A DNA stretch of 64,000 nt from JACVRW01 sp963764665 (GCA_963764665.1 CAVXTL010000011.1:62001-126000), one strand, 5' to 3'. Counted from the first letter of the stretch, positions 33,033 to 41,471 are shown. Numbers and translations are program-made. Notes: a model not told the origin generated them from the sequence alone.

Positions 33033-34210
33033 AGGAGCTCCACCGCCACGGACTCGCCGGCGGCCAACTCGCCGTCCCCGGCGGGGATCAGCGCGAGCCC
33101 GTCCGCGCCCAGCATCGAGGTGAGCTGGTGCGAGCCCTGGGGCCCCGTGGGCGTCGCGCGCAGCGCGCGGTCCCCGCTCAGCCGCACGCGCACGGCCTCC
33201 TCGCGGCGCGGGTTGCGGGGCACCGCCTCGTCCAGCTGCGCGGTGATCCTCCGGGCGGCGGGGTCCGCCCCCTGGAGGGCGGCCAGGGCCGGCCGCACGA
33301 ACAGCTGGAAGGTCACCATCGCCGAGACCGGGTTGCCGGGCAGCCCGAACGCGAGCACTTCGTCGCGCACGCCGAACCAGGTGGGCTTCCCGGGCCGCAG
33401 GCTCACGCCCCAGAAGCGCTCCTCCACGCCCAGCTCGCCCATCGCGCCGCGCACGTGGTCGTGCTGGCCGACCGACACGCCGCCCGACACGCAGACCACG
33501 TCCGCGCCCGCCAGCGCCGCTTCGAGCGCCTGGCGCGTGCCCTCGGCGGTGTCCGGGGCGCTCGCGCGCGAGACCAGCTCCGCGCCCGCTCGCTCCACCT
33601 GGCCGGCCAGGGCGAACCCGTTGGAGCTGTAGATGCGGCCGGGAGCCAGCGGCTCGCCGGGAGGCACGAGTTCGTCACCGGTCACCACGAGCGCTACGCG
33701 CGGCCGGGCGGCGCAGCTCAACTGCGCGCGGCCGATCGAGGCCGCGACTCCCAGCTCCGCCGGTCCGAGCGGCGTGCCGGCGCGCAGCACGACCTCGCCG
33801 GCCAGCAGGTCCTCGCCGGCCCGGCGGATGTTCTGTCCCGGCTCGAGGCTCGGCACCCGAACGCGCTCGCCGTCCTCCTCGGTGCGCTCCACCGGTACCA
33901 CCACGTCGGCGCCCTCGGGCACCACCGCTCCGGTGGAGATGCGCACCGCGACGCCCTTCTCGAGCACCTCGGGATAGGGGTGCCCGGCGCGCGACTCGCC
34001 CACGACTGGGAGCTCGGCGGCGGGCCCCGCCACCAGGGCGAAGCCATCCATGGCGGAGCTGTCGAAGGGGGGCACGTGGCCGGGTGCGGACAGCTCCTCG
34101 GCGAGCACGCGGCCGAGCGCCCGCTCGAGATCCACGGCCTCGGCGCCGAGCGGCCTGACCTCCGCCAGCACCCGCCGGCGCGCCTCGTCGATCGCAATCA
34201 GGCTGCTCAT
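33029..34210 (-). CDS. moeA: Molybdopterin molybdenumtransferase
   Basis: 393 residues with the MoeA domain order. Domains I/II: PPFDSSAMDGFAL (about 49-61), RISTGAVVPEGADVVVPVE. Domain III (MogA-like): VALVVTGDELVPPGEPL, VVCVSGGVSVGQHDHVRG, and LRPGKPTWFG, AFGLPGNPVSAMVTFQLFVRP. The C-terminal domain IV has the usual barrel. MoeA inserts molybdate into adenylated molybdopterin in the cytoplasm. The ATG at 34208-34210 is where homology starts. Confidence 0.95.
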   Translation of the reverse strand: MSSLIAIDEARRRVLAEVRPLGAEAVDLERALGRVLAEELSAPGHVPPFDSSAMDGFALVAGPAAELPVVGESRAGHPYPEVLEKGVAVRISTGAVVPEGADVVVPVERTEEDGERVRVPSLEPGQNIRRAGEDLLAGEVVLRAGTPLGPAELGVAASIGRAQLSCAARPRVALVVTGDELVPPGEPLAPGRIYSSNGFALAGQVERAGAELVSRASAPDTAEGTRQALEAALAGADVVCVSGGVSVGQHDHVRGAMGELGVEERFWGVSLRPGKPTWFGVRDEVLAFGLPGNPVSAMVTFQLFVRPALAALQGADPAARRITAQLDEAVPRNPRREEAVRVRLSGDRALRATPTGPQGSHQLTSMLGADGLALIPAGDGELAAGESVAVELL

Positions 34211-34344
34211 GCCGCCAATCCTTCCAGGGACGCGCATTCGCCCGAGGTGCGGTCTTGTGCAAATTCCGGCCAGGCTCCGCCGTTTTCGGGGGTAGGATCG
34301 TATTGCCGCCAAAGACGTTCGGTAAACGAACTGATAGCTGTGCC

Positions 34345-35322
34345 ATGACACCCATTCGAGGTCCCCTCGCACGGGTTGACCGTTCCAGGGAGGAGCTCGC
34401 AAAGGCCTTTCTGGTGCGGCTGATCGAGCGAGCCTCGCTAGATGAGATCCGCGACCTTCCGACGGATCGGATAGCCCGCGAGCTGCCGGAGCTGATCAGC
34501 GACATCCTGCGCTCGGTGGCCAGCAACGGCACCGACCCGTACAAGCTCGACGACGAGCAGGTCGAGCGTGCGGCGTCCCTGGCCGGCTTCAGGGGCGGGC
34601 GCGACGCGTCCGTGTCGGAGGTGGCACGCGACGTGGCGTCGCTACAGGCGGTGCTCGTGCGCGCGCTGCGGGAGGAGCTCGCGGAGAGCGACCCCTCGCT
34701 GTTCGCCGACGCCGTGGAGCACCTCGTGGACGCCACCGGCGCCATCCAGGCCGCCGTGACAGAGGAGCTCGTGCGCAGCCGCTCCCGCGAGCTCGAGTCG
34801 CAGGCGTACACCGACGCCCTCACCGGCCTCGGCAACCTCCGCCACCTCCAGCGCGAGATCGCGCACCTGCTCGACCTCCACAAGCGCTACGGGCATCCGT
34901 TCGGCCTGCTGCTCATGGACGTGGACGGGCTCAAGCGGATCAACGACTCCCACGGGCACCAGGCCGGCGACCGCGTGCTGATGCAGGTGGCCATGTCGGT
35001 ACGCAGGTCGATCCGCTCGGTGGACATCGCCAGCCGGATCGGCGGCGACGAGTTCTGCGTGCTCGCCCCCGAGCAGGACCCCGCGAACGCCCTGAAGCTG
35101 GGCGAGCGTCTCAACGCCGCTGCTGCCGAGGAGGTGGCCACGCCCGACGACCCGCCGGTGGGCCTGTCGATCGGGGCGGTGTCATGCCCCGAGCACGGCA
35201 CGGACGCGGAGACGCTGATCGACGTGGCGGACAAGGCGATGTACCGCGCCAAGGCCGCCGGCGACGGCGTGGCGCTGGGCGAGCCTCAGCCCGAGGCCGC
35301 GCCCGAAGAAGCCACGACCTAG
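34345..35322 (+). CDS. GGDEF-domain diguanylate cyclase with helical N-terminal domain
   Basis: 325 residues. The N-terminal about 150 residues are helical (AKAFLVRLIERASLDEIRDL, SLFADAVEHLVDATGAIQAA) and recall the RsbR/RsbT-co-antagonist N-terminal fold, tentatively. The GGDEF domain starts at TDALTGLGNLRHL (about 155) and keeps the active motif GGDEF at about 233-237, MDVDGLKRINDSHGH and the ending DKAMYRAKAAGDG, so it should make c-di-GMP. No RxxD inhibitory site is evident. It stands 5 bp from a convergent response regulator and about 5 kb from the EAL-DICT protein. Confidence 0.88.
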   Translation: MTPIRGPLARVDRSREELAKAFLVRLIERASLDEIRDLPTDRIARELPELISDILRSVASNGTDPYKLDDEQVERAASLAGFRGGRDASVSEVARDVASLQAVLVRALREELAESDPSLFADAVEHLVDATGAIQAAVTEELVRSRSRELESQAYTDALTGLGNLRHLQREIAHLLDLHKRYGHPFGLLLMDVDGLKRINDSHGHQAGDRVLMQVAMSVRRSIRSVDIASRIGGDEFCVLAPEQDPANALKLGERLNAAAAEEVATPDDPPVGLSIGAVSCPEHGTDAETLIDVADKAMYRAKAAGDGVALGEPQPEAAPEEATT

Positions 35323-35326
35323 AGCC

Positions 35327-35956
35327 TCAGTCGATCATCCCGTGGCGAATGCCGATCGCCACGGCCTGGGTGCGCGTGGAGGCCTCCAGCTTCGCCAGGA
35401 TCCGCTTGGTGTGGGTGCGCACGGTCTCGGTGGAGAGCCCGAGGCGCTCGGCCACGGCATCGGTCTGCATCCCGTCGGCGAGCATCTGGAGGATCTCGCG
35501 CTGGCGGGCGCTCAGGGTGCGGTCGGCCTCGTCCAGCACGATCGTGGACGACAGGCCCGGGTCCACGTAGAACTCGCCGGCCCGCGCCGCCTCGATGGCC
35601 CGGATCAGATCTGCGGACGGGGAGTCCTTGCGGACGTAGCCCTTGACCCCGGCCTTGAGCGCCTCGGCAAGGAGGCGGGCGCCACCGTCGGATGTGAACA
35701 CCACGATCGGCGCGCCGAGCTCACCGGACAGCCGGCCGACCACGCTGGCGATGTCGGCGTCGACCTTCCAGGGGTCGACGATCACCACGTCGGGGTGCTC
35801 GTTACCGAAGGCCTCGATCGCTTCGTCGAGCGACGCCGCGTCGAGCACGTGGGCCCCCGCGAACGCGTCCTGGAGCACTGACCGGACCCCTGCCCTGACC
35901 ACTGGGTGGTCGTCGACGATCAGGCAACGAGGCGGATCCTTCGCTCCGCTCGGCAT
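35327..35956 (-). CDS. NarL/FixJ-type response regulator
   Basis: 209 residues. The receiver domain has Asp15-Asp16 (IVDDHPVVRAG), phospho-acceptor Asp61 (VVIVDPWK) and Lys in GYVRKDS. The LuxR-type helix-turn-helix is LSARQREILQMLADGMQTDA then VAERLGLSTETVRTHTKRIL (about 147-190). No sensor kinase gene is adjacent, so it is an orphan here. A TATGCT box is 6 nt before the ATG. Confidence 0.9.
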   Translation of the reverse strand: MPSGAKDPPRCLIVDDHPVVRAGVRSVLQDAFAGAHVLDAASLDEAIEAFGNEHPDVVIVDPWKVDADIASVVGRLSGELGAPIVVFTSDGGARLLAEALKAGVKGYVRKDSPSADLIRAIEAARAGEFYVDPGLSSTIVLDEADRTLSARQREILQMLADGMQTDAVAERLGLSTETVRTHTKRILAKLEASTRTQAVAIGIRHGMID

Positions 35957-35962
35957 TGGCGG

Positions 35963-35968
35963 AGCATA
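35963..35968 (-). promoter_or_regulatory. -10 box of the response regulator gene (leaderless)
   Basis: TATGCT on the minus strand, 6 nt before the ATG at 35956. Confidence 0.5.
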
Positions 35969-36034
35969 CCCTCGATCGCAGGCCCGGTCACCGAAGCGGA
36001 GTAGGGGCCTACGCCGTTGCTGGGCACACCGCGC

Positions 36035-36460
36035 TCAGGGGCGCGGCAGCCTTCGCAAAATTTCCTGAGCAAGACCTGTGCCGATCTTGACGCCGGTGCC
36101 CACGGCCTTCGCGGCGACCCGCGCGGCCTCGGTCACGGGGTCGCCTCCCGCCTCGGGCGCCGGAGCGGGGGCGGCGGGATCGGGCACGGGCTCGGGCCTC
36201 GACTTCGGCGCCTGGGCGGCGCGTGGGGGCGCAGCGGGCTTGGCGCGCTTCGCGGGCCGCGGCTTTGCCGCCGGCTTGCGGGGCGGCTTCGGCGCGGCCG
36301 GGCCGGTCGCCTCCGAGCGCGTGGCGGCCTTCGCGGCCGCGTCAGCCAGACGCCCGGCCGGCGGCGCGGCGGTCTCGGGTGTGTCCCCGGCACGCTTGGT
36401 GCTGCGTCGCCCCGGCCGAGACCGGGGCAGGTTTCCGAGCACTCCCTTGTCGTCGCTCAT
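36035..36460 (-). CDS. Ala/Pro/Lys-rich low-complexity protein
   Basis: 141 residues. Most of the chain is disordered and rich in Ala, Pro, Lys and Arg (for example KPPRKPAAKPRPAKRAKPAA). Only the last 30 residues look ordered, an amphipathic helix (TEAARVAAKAVGTGVKIGTG, then LAQEILRRL). Histone H1-like tails in actinobacteria look similar, so DNA binding is possible but unproven. A TAGACT box lies 8 nt before its ATG. It diverges from rpoD. Confidence 0.6.
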   Translation of the reverse strand: MSDDKGVLGNLPRSRPGRRSTKRAGDTPETAAPPAGRLADAAAKAATRSEATGPAAPKPPRKPAAKPRPAKRAKPAAPPRAAQAPKSRPEPVPDPAAPAPAPEAGGDPVTEAARVAAKAVGTGVKIGTGLAQEILRRLPRP

Positions 36461-36468
36461 CGGTGCGC

Positions 36469-36474
36469 AGTCTA
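36469..36474 (-). promoter_or_regulatory. -10 box of the Ala/Pro/Lys-rich gene (leaderless)
   Basis: TAGACT on the minus strand, 8 nt before the ATG at 36460. Confidence 0.55.
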
Positions 36475-36555
36475 GAGTGACTGGGAGCAACGGTCCGAGC
36501 CTCCATGTCCCGCGCCGAGACCGGCGCAGGATGCAACGTGACGGGGTATGTGTAT

Positions 36556-36604
36556 CCCCTTGGGGTGTTCGGGGTAGAACCCACTTGGCTGACTGGCTAG
36601 TCAG
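36556..36604. promoter_or_regulatory. Two palindromes upstream of the rpoD promoter
   Basis: CCCCTTGGGG (36556-36565) and CTGACT-ggct-AGTCAG (36589-36604), both perfect, lie 23-70 bp upstream of the rpoD -35 box. They are in the largest gene-free stretch of the window (36461-36718), where I see nothing else. Confidence 0.45.
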
Positions 36605-36626
36605 CAGAATTTCCGCTTTCCAACGC

Positions 36627-36654
36627 TTGACTTCACTTTCCCTAGCTCTATGCT
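36627..36654 (+). promoter_or_regulatory. rpoD promoter
   Basis: A -35 box TTGACT (36627-36632) and a -10 box TATGCT (36649-36654), spaced by 16 bp. It leaves a leader of roughly 60 nt before the ATG at 36719, which has AAGGAAAG upstream. This is the one clear two-box sigma70-type promoter with a normal leader in the window. Confidence 0.75.
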
Positions 36655-36718
36655 CATCAGGCCTGTTTAGATGGGCCCGGCGCCCTAGCGCTGGGTCCTG
36701 CTTGCCGCAAGGAAAGAA

Positions 36719-37816
36719 ATGTCTGTAGCTGAACTGCAAGAGCTTGAAGAGGTCAAGCTCCTCGTCGCGAAGGGCCAGCAGACTGGAACGCTGACCTTCA
36801 CGGAGGTCGCCACTGCGCTCTCCGAGGTGGAGCTCGACGAGGGCGACATCGAGGAGCTGCACGGATACTTCGAGAAGTCGGAGATCGAGCTCGTCGAGGA
36901 CGATCCCACCCATGCCGCGCCCGAGGTCGAGCGCGCGGTCGACCGCCGCAGCAGGCGGAAGGCCAAGACCGCGATCGACCTGAAGCCGGACATGACCACC
37001 GACTCCCTTCAGCTGTTCCTGAAGGACATCGGCAAGGTCCGCCTGCTCACGGCGCAGGAAGAGGTCGATCTGGCCAAGCGCATCGAGCGCGGCGACCTCG
37101 ACGCCAAGCAGAAGATGGTCGAGTCGAACCTGCGCCTGGTCGTCTCGATCGCGAAGAACTACCGCAACCAGGGCCTTCCCTTCCTCGACCTGATCCAGGA
37201 GGGCACGCTGGGCCTGGTCCGCGCGGCCGAGAAGTTCGACTACCGCAAGGGCTTCAAGTTCTCGACCTACGCGACCTGGTGGATCCGCCAGGCGATCGCC
37301 CGCGCGCTCGCCGACAAGGCCCGCACGATCCGCATCCCGGTGCACGTGGTCGAGAAGCTCAACAAGATCGGACGCGCCGAGCGCAAGCTGGTCACGGAGC
37401 TGGGCCGTGAGCCCACCCCGGACGAGATCGCCGAGCACACCGGCATCGAGCCCGAGGAGGTGGAGTCGATCAAGCGCTCCGCCCAGGCTCCGGTGTCGCT
37501 CGAGAAGCCGGTCGGCGACGAGGAGGAGTCGGAGTTCGGGCAGTTCATCGCGGACGAGCGCGCCGAGTCGCCCTACGAGCGCGCCGCCGAGATCCTCACC
37601 AAGGAGGCGCTGCGCGAGGCGCTCGAGAACCTCTCCTACCGGGAGCGCCGGGTGCTCGAGCTGCGCTACGGCCTCGGCGGGGAGCACCCGCGCACGCTGG
37701 ACGAGGTGGGCCGCACGTTCAACGTCACGCGCGAGCGCATCCGCCAGATCGAGAACCAGTCGCTCAAGAAGCTTCAGTCGCTCGCCGAGGCGCAGAAGCT
37801 TCGCGACGTCGCCTAG
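36719..37816 (+). CDS. rpoD: RNA polymerase primary sigma factor
   Basis: 365 residues. A short region 1.1-like acidic domain (about 1-65) is followed by DSLQLFLKDIGKVRLLT (region 1.2). Region 2 has NLRLVVSIAKNYRNQGLPFLDLIQEG and the -10 reading FSTYATWWIRQAI. Region 3 is RTIRIPVHVVEKLNK. Region 4 has RERRVLELRYGLGG and the -35 helix VTRERIRQIENQSLKKL. The set of regions and lack of a long insertion match an actinobacterial housekeeping sigma. It is followed 64 bp later by pilT. Confidence 0.95.
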   Translation: MSVAELQELEEVKLLVAKGQQTGTLTFTEVATALSEVELDEGDIEELHGYFEKSEIELVEDDPTHAAPEVERAVDRRSRRKAKTAIDLKPDMTTDSLQLFLKDIGKVRLLTAQEEVDLAKRIERGDLDAKQKMVESNLRLVVSIAKNYRNQGLPFLDLIQEGTLGLVRAAEKFDYRKGFKFSTYATWWIRQAIARALADKARTIRIPVHVVEKLNKIGRAERKLVTELGREPTPDEIAEHTGIEPEEVESIKRSAQAPVSLEKPVGDEEESEFGQFIADERAESPYERAAEILTKEALREALENLSYRERRVLELRYGLGGEHPRTLDEVGRTFNVTRERIRQIENQSLKKLQSLAEAQKLRDVA

Positions 37817-37861
37817 CCAGGCGGTCCAGACACATATTTCGGGGCTTCAGTAAGAGGCTCC

Positions 37862-37893
37862 CGATGTCGATCAATTAGTCATGTTCGACATCG
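37862..37893. promoter_or_regulatory. Inverted repeat bracketing the pilT start codon
   Basis: CGATGTCGA (37862-37870) and TCGACATCG (37885-37893) pair perfectly; the ATG at 37881-37883 lies in the 14-nt loop. No Shine-Dalgarno is present. It may be an operator or an mRNA hairpin that displays or hides the start. Confidence 0.45.
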
Positions 37894-39038
37894 ATCAGGC
37901 CCTCATGCACGTCATCGAGACCGAGGGCTCGGACCTCCACCTCAAGGTTCCGTCGCCGCCGGTCATCCGTCGCCACGGCTCGCTGCTGCCGATTCCCCAC
38001 ACGGAGCGGCTGCGTCCGGAGCAGACCGAGCAGGTGCTGTTCCACATGCTCACCGACGAGCGCAAGCTCGAGTCGTTCCGCCAGGAGCGCGAGGTCGACT
38101 TCTCCTATTCGATCCCGGGCGTCGCCCGTTTCCGCGTGAATGCTTTCGTGCAGCGCGGGTCGGTATCGCTCGTCGCGCGCGCCATTCCCTTCCAGATCAA
38201 GTCGGTGGCCGAGCTGCTGCTGCCCGAGGTGATCAACACGCTCGCCGACGAGGAGCGCGGGCTCATCCTCGTGACCGGCACGACCGGCTCCGGTAAGTCC
38301 ACGACGCTCGCGGCGATGATCGATCACATCAACTCGACCTACGCCAAGCACATCGTCACGATCGAGGACCCGGCCGAGTTCCTCCATCGCGACAAGATGG
38401 CGATCATCAACCAGCGCGAGGTCGGCGAGGACACCGTCTCGTTCGCGCGCGCCCTGCGGCGCGTTCTTCGTCAGGACCCGGACGTGATCCTGATCGGCGA
38501 GATGAGAGACGAGGAGACGGTTCGCACCGCGCTGTCGGCTGCTGAGACCGGGCACCTGGTGCTCTCGACGATCCACACGGTGGACGCCTCCGAGTCCGTG
38601 AACCGCATCATCGACTTCTTCGACCAGGCCGAGCAGCGCCAGGCCCGCGCCATGCTGTCGGGCACGCTCAAGGGCGTGATATCGCAGCGGCTGGTGCCCA
38701 CCCCGGACGGCATGGGGCGCGTCCCGACGTGCGAGATCCTGCGAATGACCGGACGCGTGCGGGACATGATCATCAACCCGGAGGAGACCGGAAGGCTGCC
38801 CGAGGTGATCGCCGAGGGCGGCTACTACGGAATGCAGAGCTTCGACCAGGCCCTGCTGCACCACTATCAGGCCGGTCGCATATCGATGGAGGACGCCCTC
38901 AAGGCGTCCACCCATCCGCACGACTTCAAGCTGCTCGTGGCCTCCGAGGGCAAGCGCCACACCTCGGTCGAGTCGGCGTTCGACGAGCGCAACGGCGAGC
39001 CGGCCGTCAGCGGCGCGCCCGGCGGACCACAAGCCTGA
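37881..39038 (+). CDS. pilT: Type IV pilus retraction ATPase PilT
   Basis: 385 residues of the GspE/PilT family. The N-terminal PAS-like part has EGSDLHLKVPSPPVIRRHG. Walker A is GTTGSGKSTTL (about 133-143), the Asp box follows with HIVTIEDPAEF, then Walker B DVILIGEMRDEET and the His box STIHTVDA. The AIRNLIRE-like motif of PilT (here GRVRDMIINPEE) marks a retraction rather than assembly ATPase. The last 30 residues are a variable tail. No pilin or PilB, PilC or PilM genes are in the window, so it is isolated. Its 3' end overlaps the convergent S55 gene by 32 bp. Confidence 0.92.
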   Translation: MFDIDQALMHVIETEGSDLHLKVPSPPVIRRHGSLLPIPHTERLRPEQTEQVLFHMLTDERKLESFRQEREVDFSYSIPGVARFRVNAFVQRGSVSLVARAIPFQIKSVAELLLPEVINTLADEERGLILVTGTTGSGKSTTLAAMIDHINSTYAKHIVTIEDPAEFLHRDKMAIINQREVGEDTVSFARALRRVLRQDPDVILIGEMRDEETVRTALSAAETGHLVLSTIHTVDASESVNRIIDFFDQAEQRQARAMLSGTLKGVISQRLVPTPDGMGRVPTCEILRMTGRVRDMIINPEETGRLPEVIAEGGYYGMQSFDQALLHHYQAGRISMEDALKASTHPHDFKLLVASEGKRHTSVESAFDERNGEPAVSGAPGGPQA

Positions 39039-40686
39039 CGCGCAGCCGGCCCTGGAAGCTCACGTCGTCCGACCGGTGCACCAGGCGCTGGTCGCCGCGC
39101 CTGATGCGCGCGGAGATCCCCTCGTCCTGGTGAACCGCGGCGATTCGGCGTGCCAGCTCGCCCGTCGTGCGCGGCTCGGAGCCGCCGCCGAAGTCGTCGA
39201 AGACCTCTGAGAACGCCAGCAGGAAGGCGTCCTCGGCCGAGCCGGACCCACCGCTCGTGCCCGACAGAAGCAGCGTGCGCGGGCCGGGCCGGATGTCCCG
39301 CGGGATCCGAACCGGAACTCGGAGCGTGCGGCGGCCGCCGCTTCGGCGCTGCAGCGTCACGCGGACCTTCACGCGCTTGCCGGCCACCACCCGGTGGGGC
39401 GCCCGGGCGGAGATCAGCACGTCCGACTTGACGCCCCGGCGGGCGCGGATGCTCACCGACGCGCGCTCGATCGTGGGCGGCGGAAGGTCGAAGGCGTCGA
39501 CGAGCGACGAGGCCGAGATCAGGTCGTCGAGCGGAGTGAATGCGTCGAAGTAGGGGTTGCAGTAGCCGAGCGTCTTGGCGCGTCCGGCGAGCTTGATGCG
39601 AAAGCACATCGAGACGGTGGCCGGCCCGAAGTTGCGGAGCAGCTGCTCGAGGGCCTGCGAGGCGCCGAGCGGGGCGGCGAACGACAGGCCGGCGCCGAAC
39701 CCGAGCGTTCGCTCGTCGGCCAGCTGTGAGCCGAGCTTGACCACGCGGCCCTCGCCGCCGGTCTCGCGCGCCACCACCTCGAGCGGAATCCCGGCGGGCG
39801 GATCGCCCACGGTTCCCGCGATCGACGCCACCGCGTCCGAGCTGATCGTGCCCTGCACATGGCCTCCGGCGGAGGTGAGCTTGTAGGTGCCCGCTCCGAA
39901 GTCGGGGAGGGTGAACGGGTTCGAGACCACGCTGAACACGTAGGCGTCCTCGAGGAACAGCGACCGCCGGCCGAGCCCCTCGAACGCGTGGCCGAAGGCC
40001 CAGATGCGGGGACCGTCGCGGTACGTGACCGTGCCGACCGCGCCGAGCGCGATGTCGCCCGTGGACAGCGTCGCGGCCACCGCGGCGCCGGGCGCGAGCT
40101 CCTGCCGCGGGAAGCCGCCGAGCGGTCCCGCGGGGGCGGCCAGCACCGCGGTCCCCGCCCTCTGTGCGGCGCGCGCAAGCAGGCCACGCGTGCGCGGGGA
40201 GAGCCCGGAGACGGTCAGGATGCCCAGCGGCCGCGCGGAGCGGGCGAGCGCGCTACCTCTGCGCGCCGATGCCGCTGCCGGCGTGGCCGGCGGGTCGCGA
40301 AGCATCTCCTCGATCGGTGTGACGAGCACCACGTGGTTGCCGTATTCCCCGATGCTCTCGGAGATCGCGCCGGCGTTGGCGCGGACCCCCCCGGCCCCGG
40401 GGCAGAGGATCGGCGAGCCGGAGAAGCCGGGGCCGATCCCCGTGGCGTCGACGGCGGGACCGGAGGCGCGCACCAGGATCCGCGGTCCCGAGAGTCCCGC
40501 CTGCGCTCCGATCACGTCGATCACCTCGACGTTGAACTGCGAGATCGTCGTTCCGCGGACCACGGACAGTCCCACGCATTGCATGCCCGGCCGGACCTGC
40601 GTGAGCGGCATGATCGGGTCAGCGGCCCGCGCCGCGGGTGCGAGCGCCAGAGCCACCAGAGCCGACAACAGGACACGCCGCAGCAA
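39007..40686 (-). CDS. Exported SpoIVB-type (S55) peptidase-like protein
   Basis: 559 residues from a TTG at 40684-40686, chosen because it gives a clean signal peptide (MLRRVLLSALVALALAPAARA) and has TAGGCT 8 nt upstream. The S55 core includes GIGPGFSGSPIL with candidate nucleophile Ser89 and the conserved RIWAFGHAFEGLGRRSL (about 225-241). SpoIVB is a sporulation signalling serine protease; relatives occur in non-sporulating bacteria with unknown roles. The segment before Ser89 begins DPIMPLTQVRPGMQCVG. The C-terminal about 150 residues are beta-rich (ARRGVKSDVLISARAPHR). Catalytic His is not certain by eye. Confidence 0.78.
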   Translation of the reverse strand: MLRRVLLSALVALALAPAARAADPIMPLTQVRPGMQCVGLSVVRGTTISQFNVEVIDVIGAQAGLSGPRILVRASGPAVDATGIGPGFSGSPILCPGAGGVRANAGAISESIGEYGNHVVLVTPIEEMLRDPPATPAAASARRGSALARSARPLGILTVSGLSPRTRGLLARAAQRAGTAVLAAPAGPLGGFPRQELAPGAAVAATLSTGDIALGAVGTVTYRDGPRIWAFGHAFEGLGRRSLFLEDAYVFSVVSNPFTLPDFGAGTYKLTSAGGHVQGTISSDAVASIAGTVGDPPAGIPLEVVARETGGEGRVVKLGSQLADERTLGFGAGLSFAAPLGASQALEQLLRNFGPATVSMCFRIKLAGRAKTLGYCNPYFDAFTPLDDLISASSLVDAFDLPPPTIERASVSIRARRGVKSDVLISARAPHRVVAGKRVKVRVTLQRRSGGRRTLRVPVRIPRDIRPGPRTLLLSGTSGGSGSAEDAFLLAFSEVFDDFGGGSEPRTTGELARRIAAVHQDEGISARIRRGDQRLVHRSDDVSFQGRLRVRLVVRRARR

Positions 40687-40694
40687 GGCTCCGC

Positions 40695-40700
40695 AGCCTA
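40695..40700 (-). promoter_or_regulatory. -10 box of the S55 gene (leaderless, TTG start)
   Basis: TAGGCT on the minus strand, 8 nt before the TTG at 40686, which helps decide that unusual start. Confidence 0.5.
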
Positions 40701-40765
40701 GCGGGACAAACGCTGAGCAACGGACAGGCGTTTGCGCCACTATCCGAGTCGGCCCGCAACGACTC

Positions 40766-40771
40766 AGGAGG
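40766..40771 (+). promoter_or_regulatory. Shine-Dalgarno of the AIM24 gene
   Basis: AGGAGG, 4 nt before the GTG at 40776. It fixes this start, since the frame is open far upstream. Confidence 0.7.
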
Positions 40772-40775
40772 CACG

Positions 40776-41471
40776 GTGCAGAACACGCTGGCGCAGTTCG
40801 CGGAGACTCAGTCCCATGACCCCTTCGCGCTGCAGAACCACAAGCTGCTGAAGGTCCGGCTCGAGGAGGTCACGATCCAGGCGAAGCTCGGGTCGATGGT
40901 GGCCTACCAGGGCGAGGTCTCCTTCGAGCGTGTGGGCGGCGGCATGGGCCGGCTCCTGAAGAAGGCGGTCACCGGCGAGGGCCAGTCGCTGATGAAGATG
41001 TCCGGGACCGGGGAGGTGTTCCTCGCCGACGAGGCGCAGGAGATCCACCTCCTGCGGCTCGAGGACGACTCCATCACCGCCAACTCGCGGAACCTGCTCG
41101 CTTTCGACGCCGGCATCGACTGGGACATCAAGAAGGTCGAGGGCGGGAGCGGCGTGATGGCGGGCGGCCTCTTCAACACCGTGCTCCGCGGCACCGGCTG
41201 GGTGGCGGTCGTGTCCGACGGCCCGCCGGTGCTCCTGAACCCGGAGGACGCGCCGACCTTCGCGGATCCCCAGGCGGCGATCACCTGGTCGTCGAGCGTG
41301 AAGACGTCGGTCAAGACCGACATCAAGCTGAAGGGGCTCATCGGACTCGGATCGGGGGAGTCGTTCCAGATGGCCTTCACCGGGCCGGGGTGGGTGCTCG
41401 TGCAGCCGAGCGAGGGGCGGGTGGAGGCCGCGGGGAGCGGCGGCGGGCTGCTCGGGAATCTGGGCGGCTAG
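40776..41471 (+). CDS. AIM24 family protein
   Basis: 231 residues, GTG start. The AIM24 (TIGR00266-type) beta-sandwich is seen from KLLKVRLEEVTIQAKLGSMV and GEVSFERVGGG through GRLLKKAVTGEG, LMKMSGTGEVFLAD, NLLAFDAGIDWDIK and FNTVLRGTGWVAVVSDGPPV to FTGPGWVLVQPSEG. Bacterial members are cytosolic, of unknown function; the mitochondrial namesake affects inner-membrane organisation. The C-terminus is Gly-rich. It diverges from the S55 protein. Confidence 0.85.
   Translation: MQNTLAQFAETQSHDPFALQNHKLLKVRLEEVTIQAKLGSMVAYQGEVSFERVGGGMGRLLKKAVTGEGQSLMKMSGTGEVFLADEAQEIHLLRLEDDSITANSRNLLAFDAGIDWDIKKVEGGSGVMAGGLFNTVLRGTGWVAVVSDGPPVLLNPEDAPTFADPQAAITWSSSVKTSVKTDIKLKGLIGLGSGESFQMAFTGPGWVLVQPSEGRVEAAGSGGGLLGNLGG

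Noticed and set aside
36458..36469. CATCGGTGCGCA, identical to the left flank of the hairpin repeat
   Set aside because: No hairpin follows and it covers a start codon; probably chance or a remnant too short to support.
36461..36718. A tRNA or small RNA gene in the largest gap
   Set aside because: No cloverleaf or terminator is visible; the region is explained by promoter elements and a leader.
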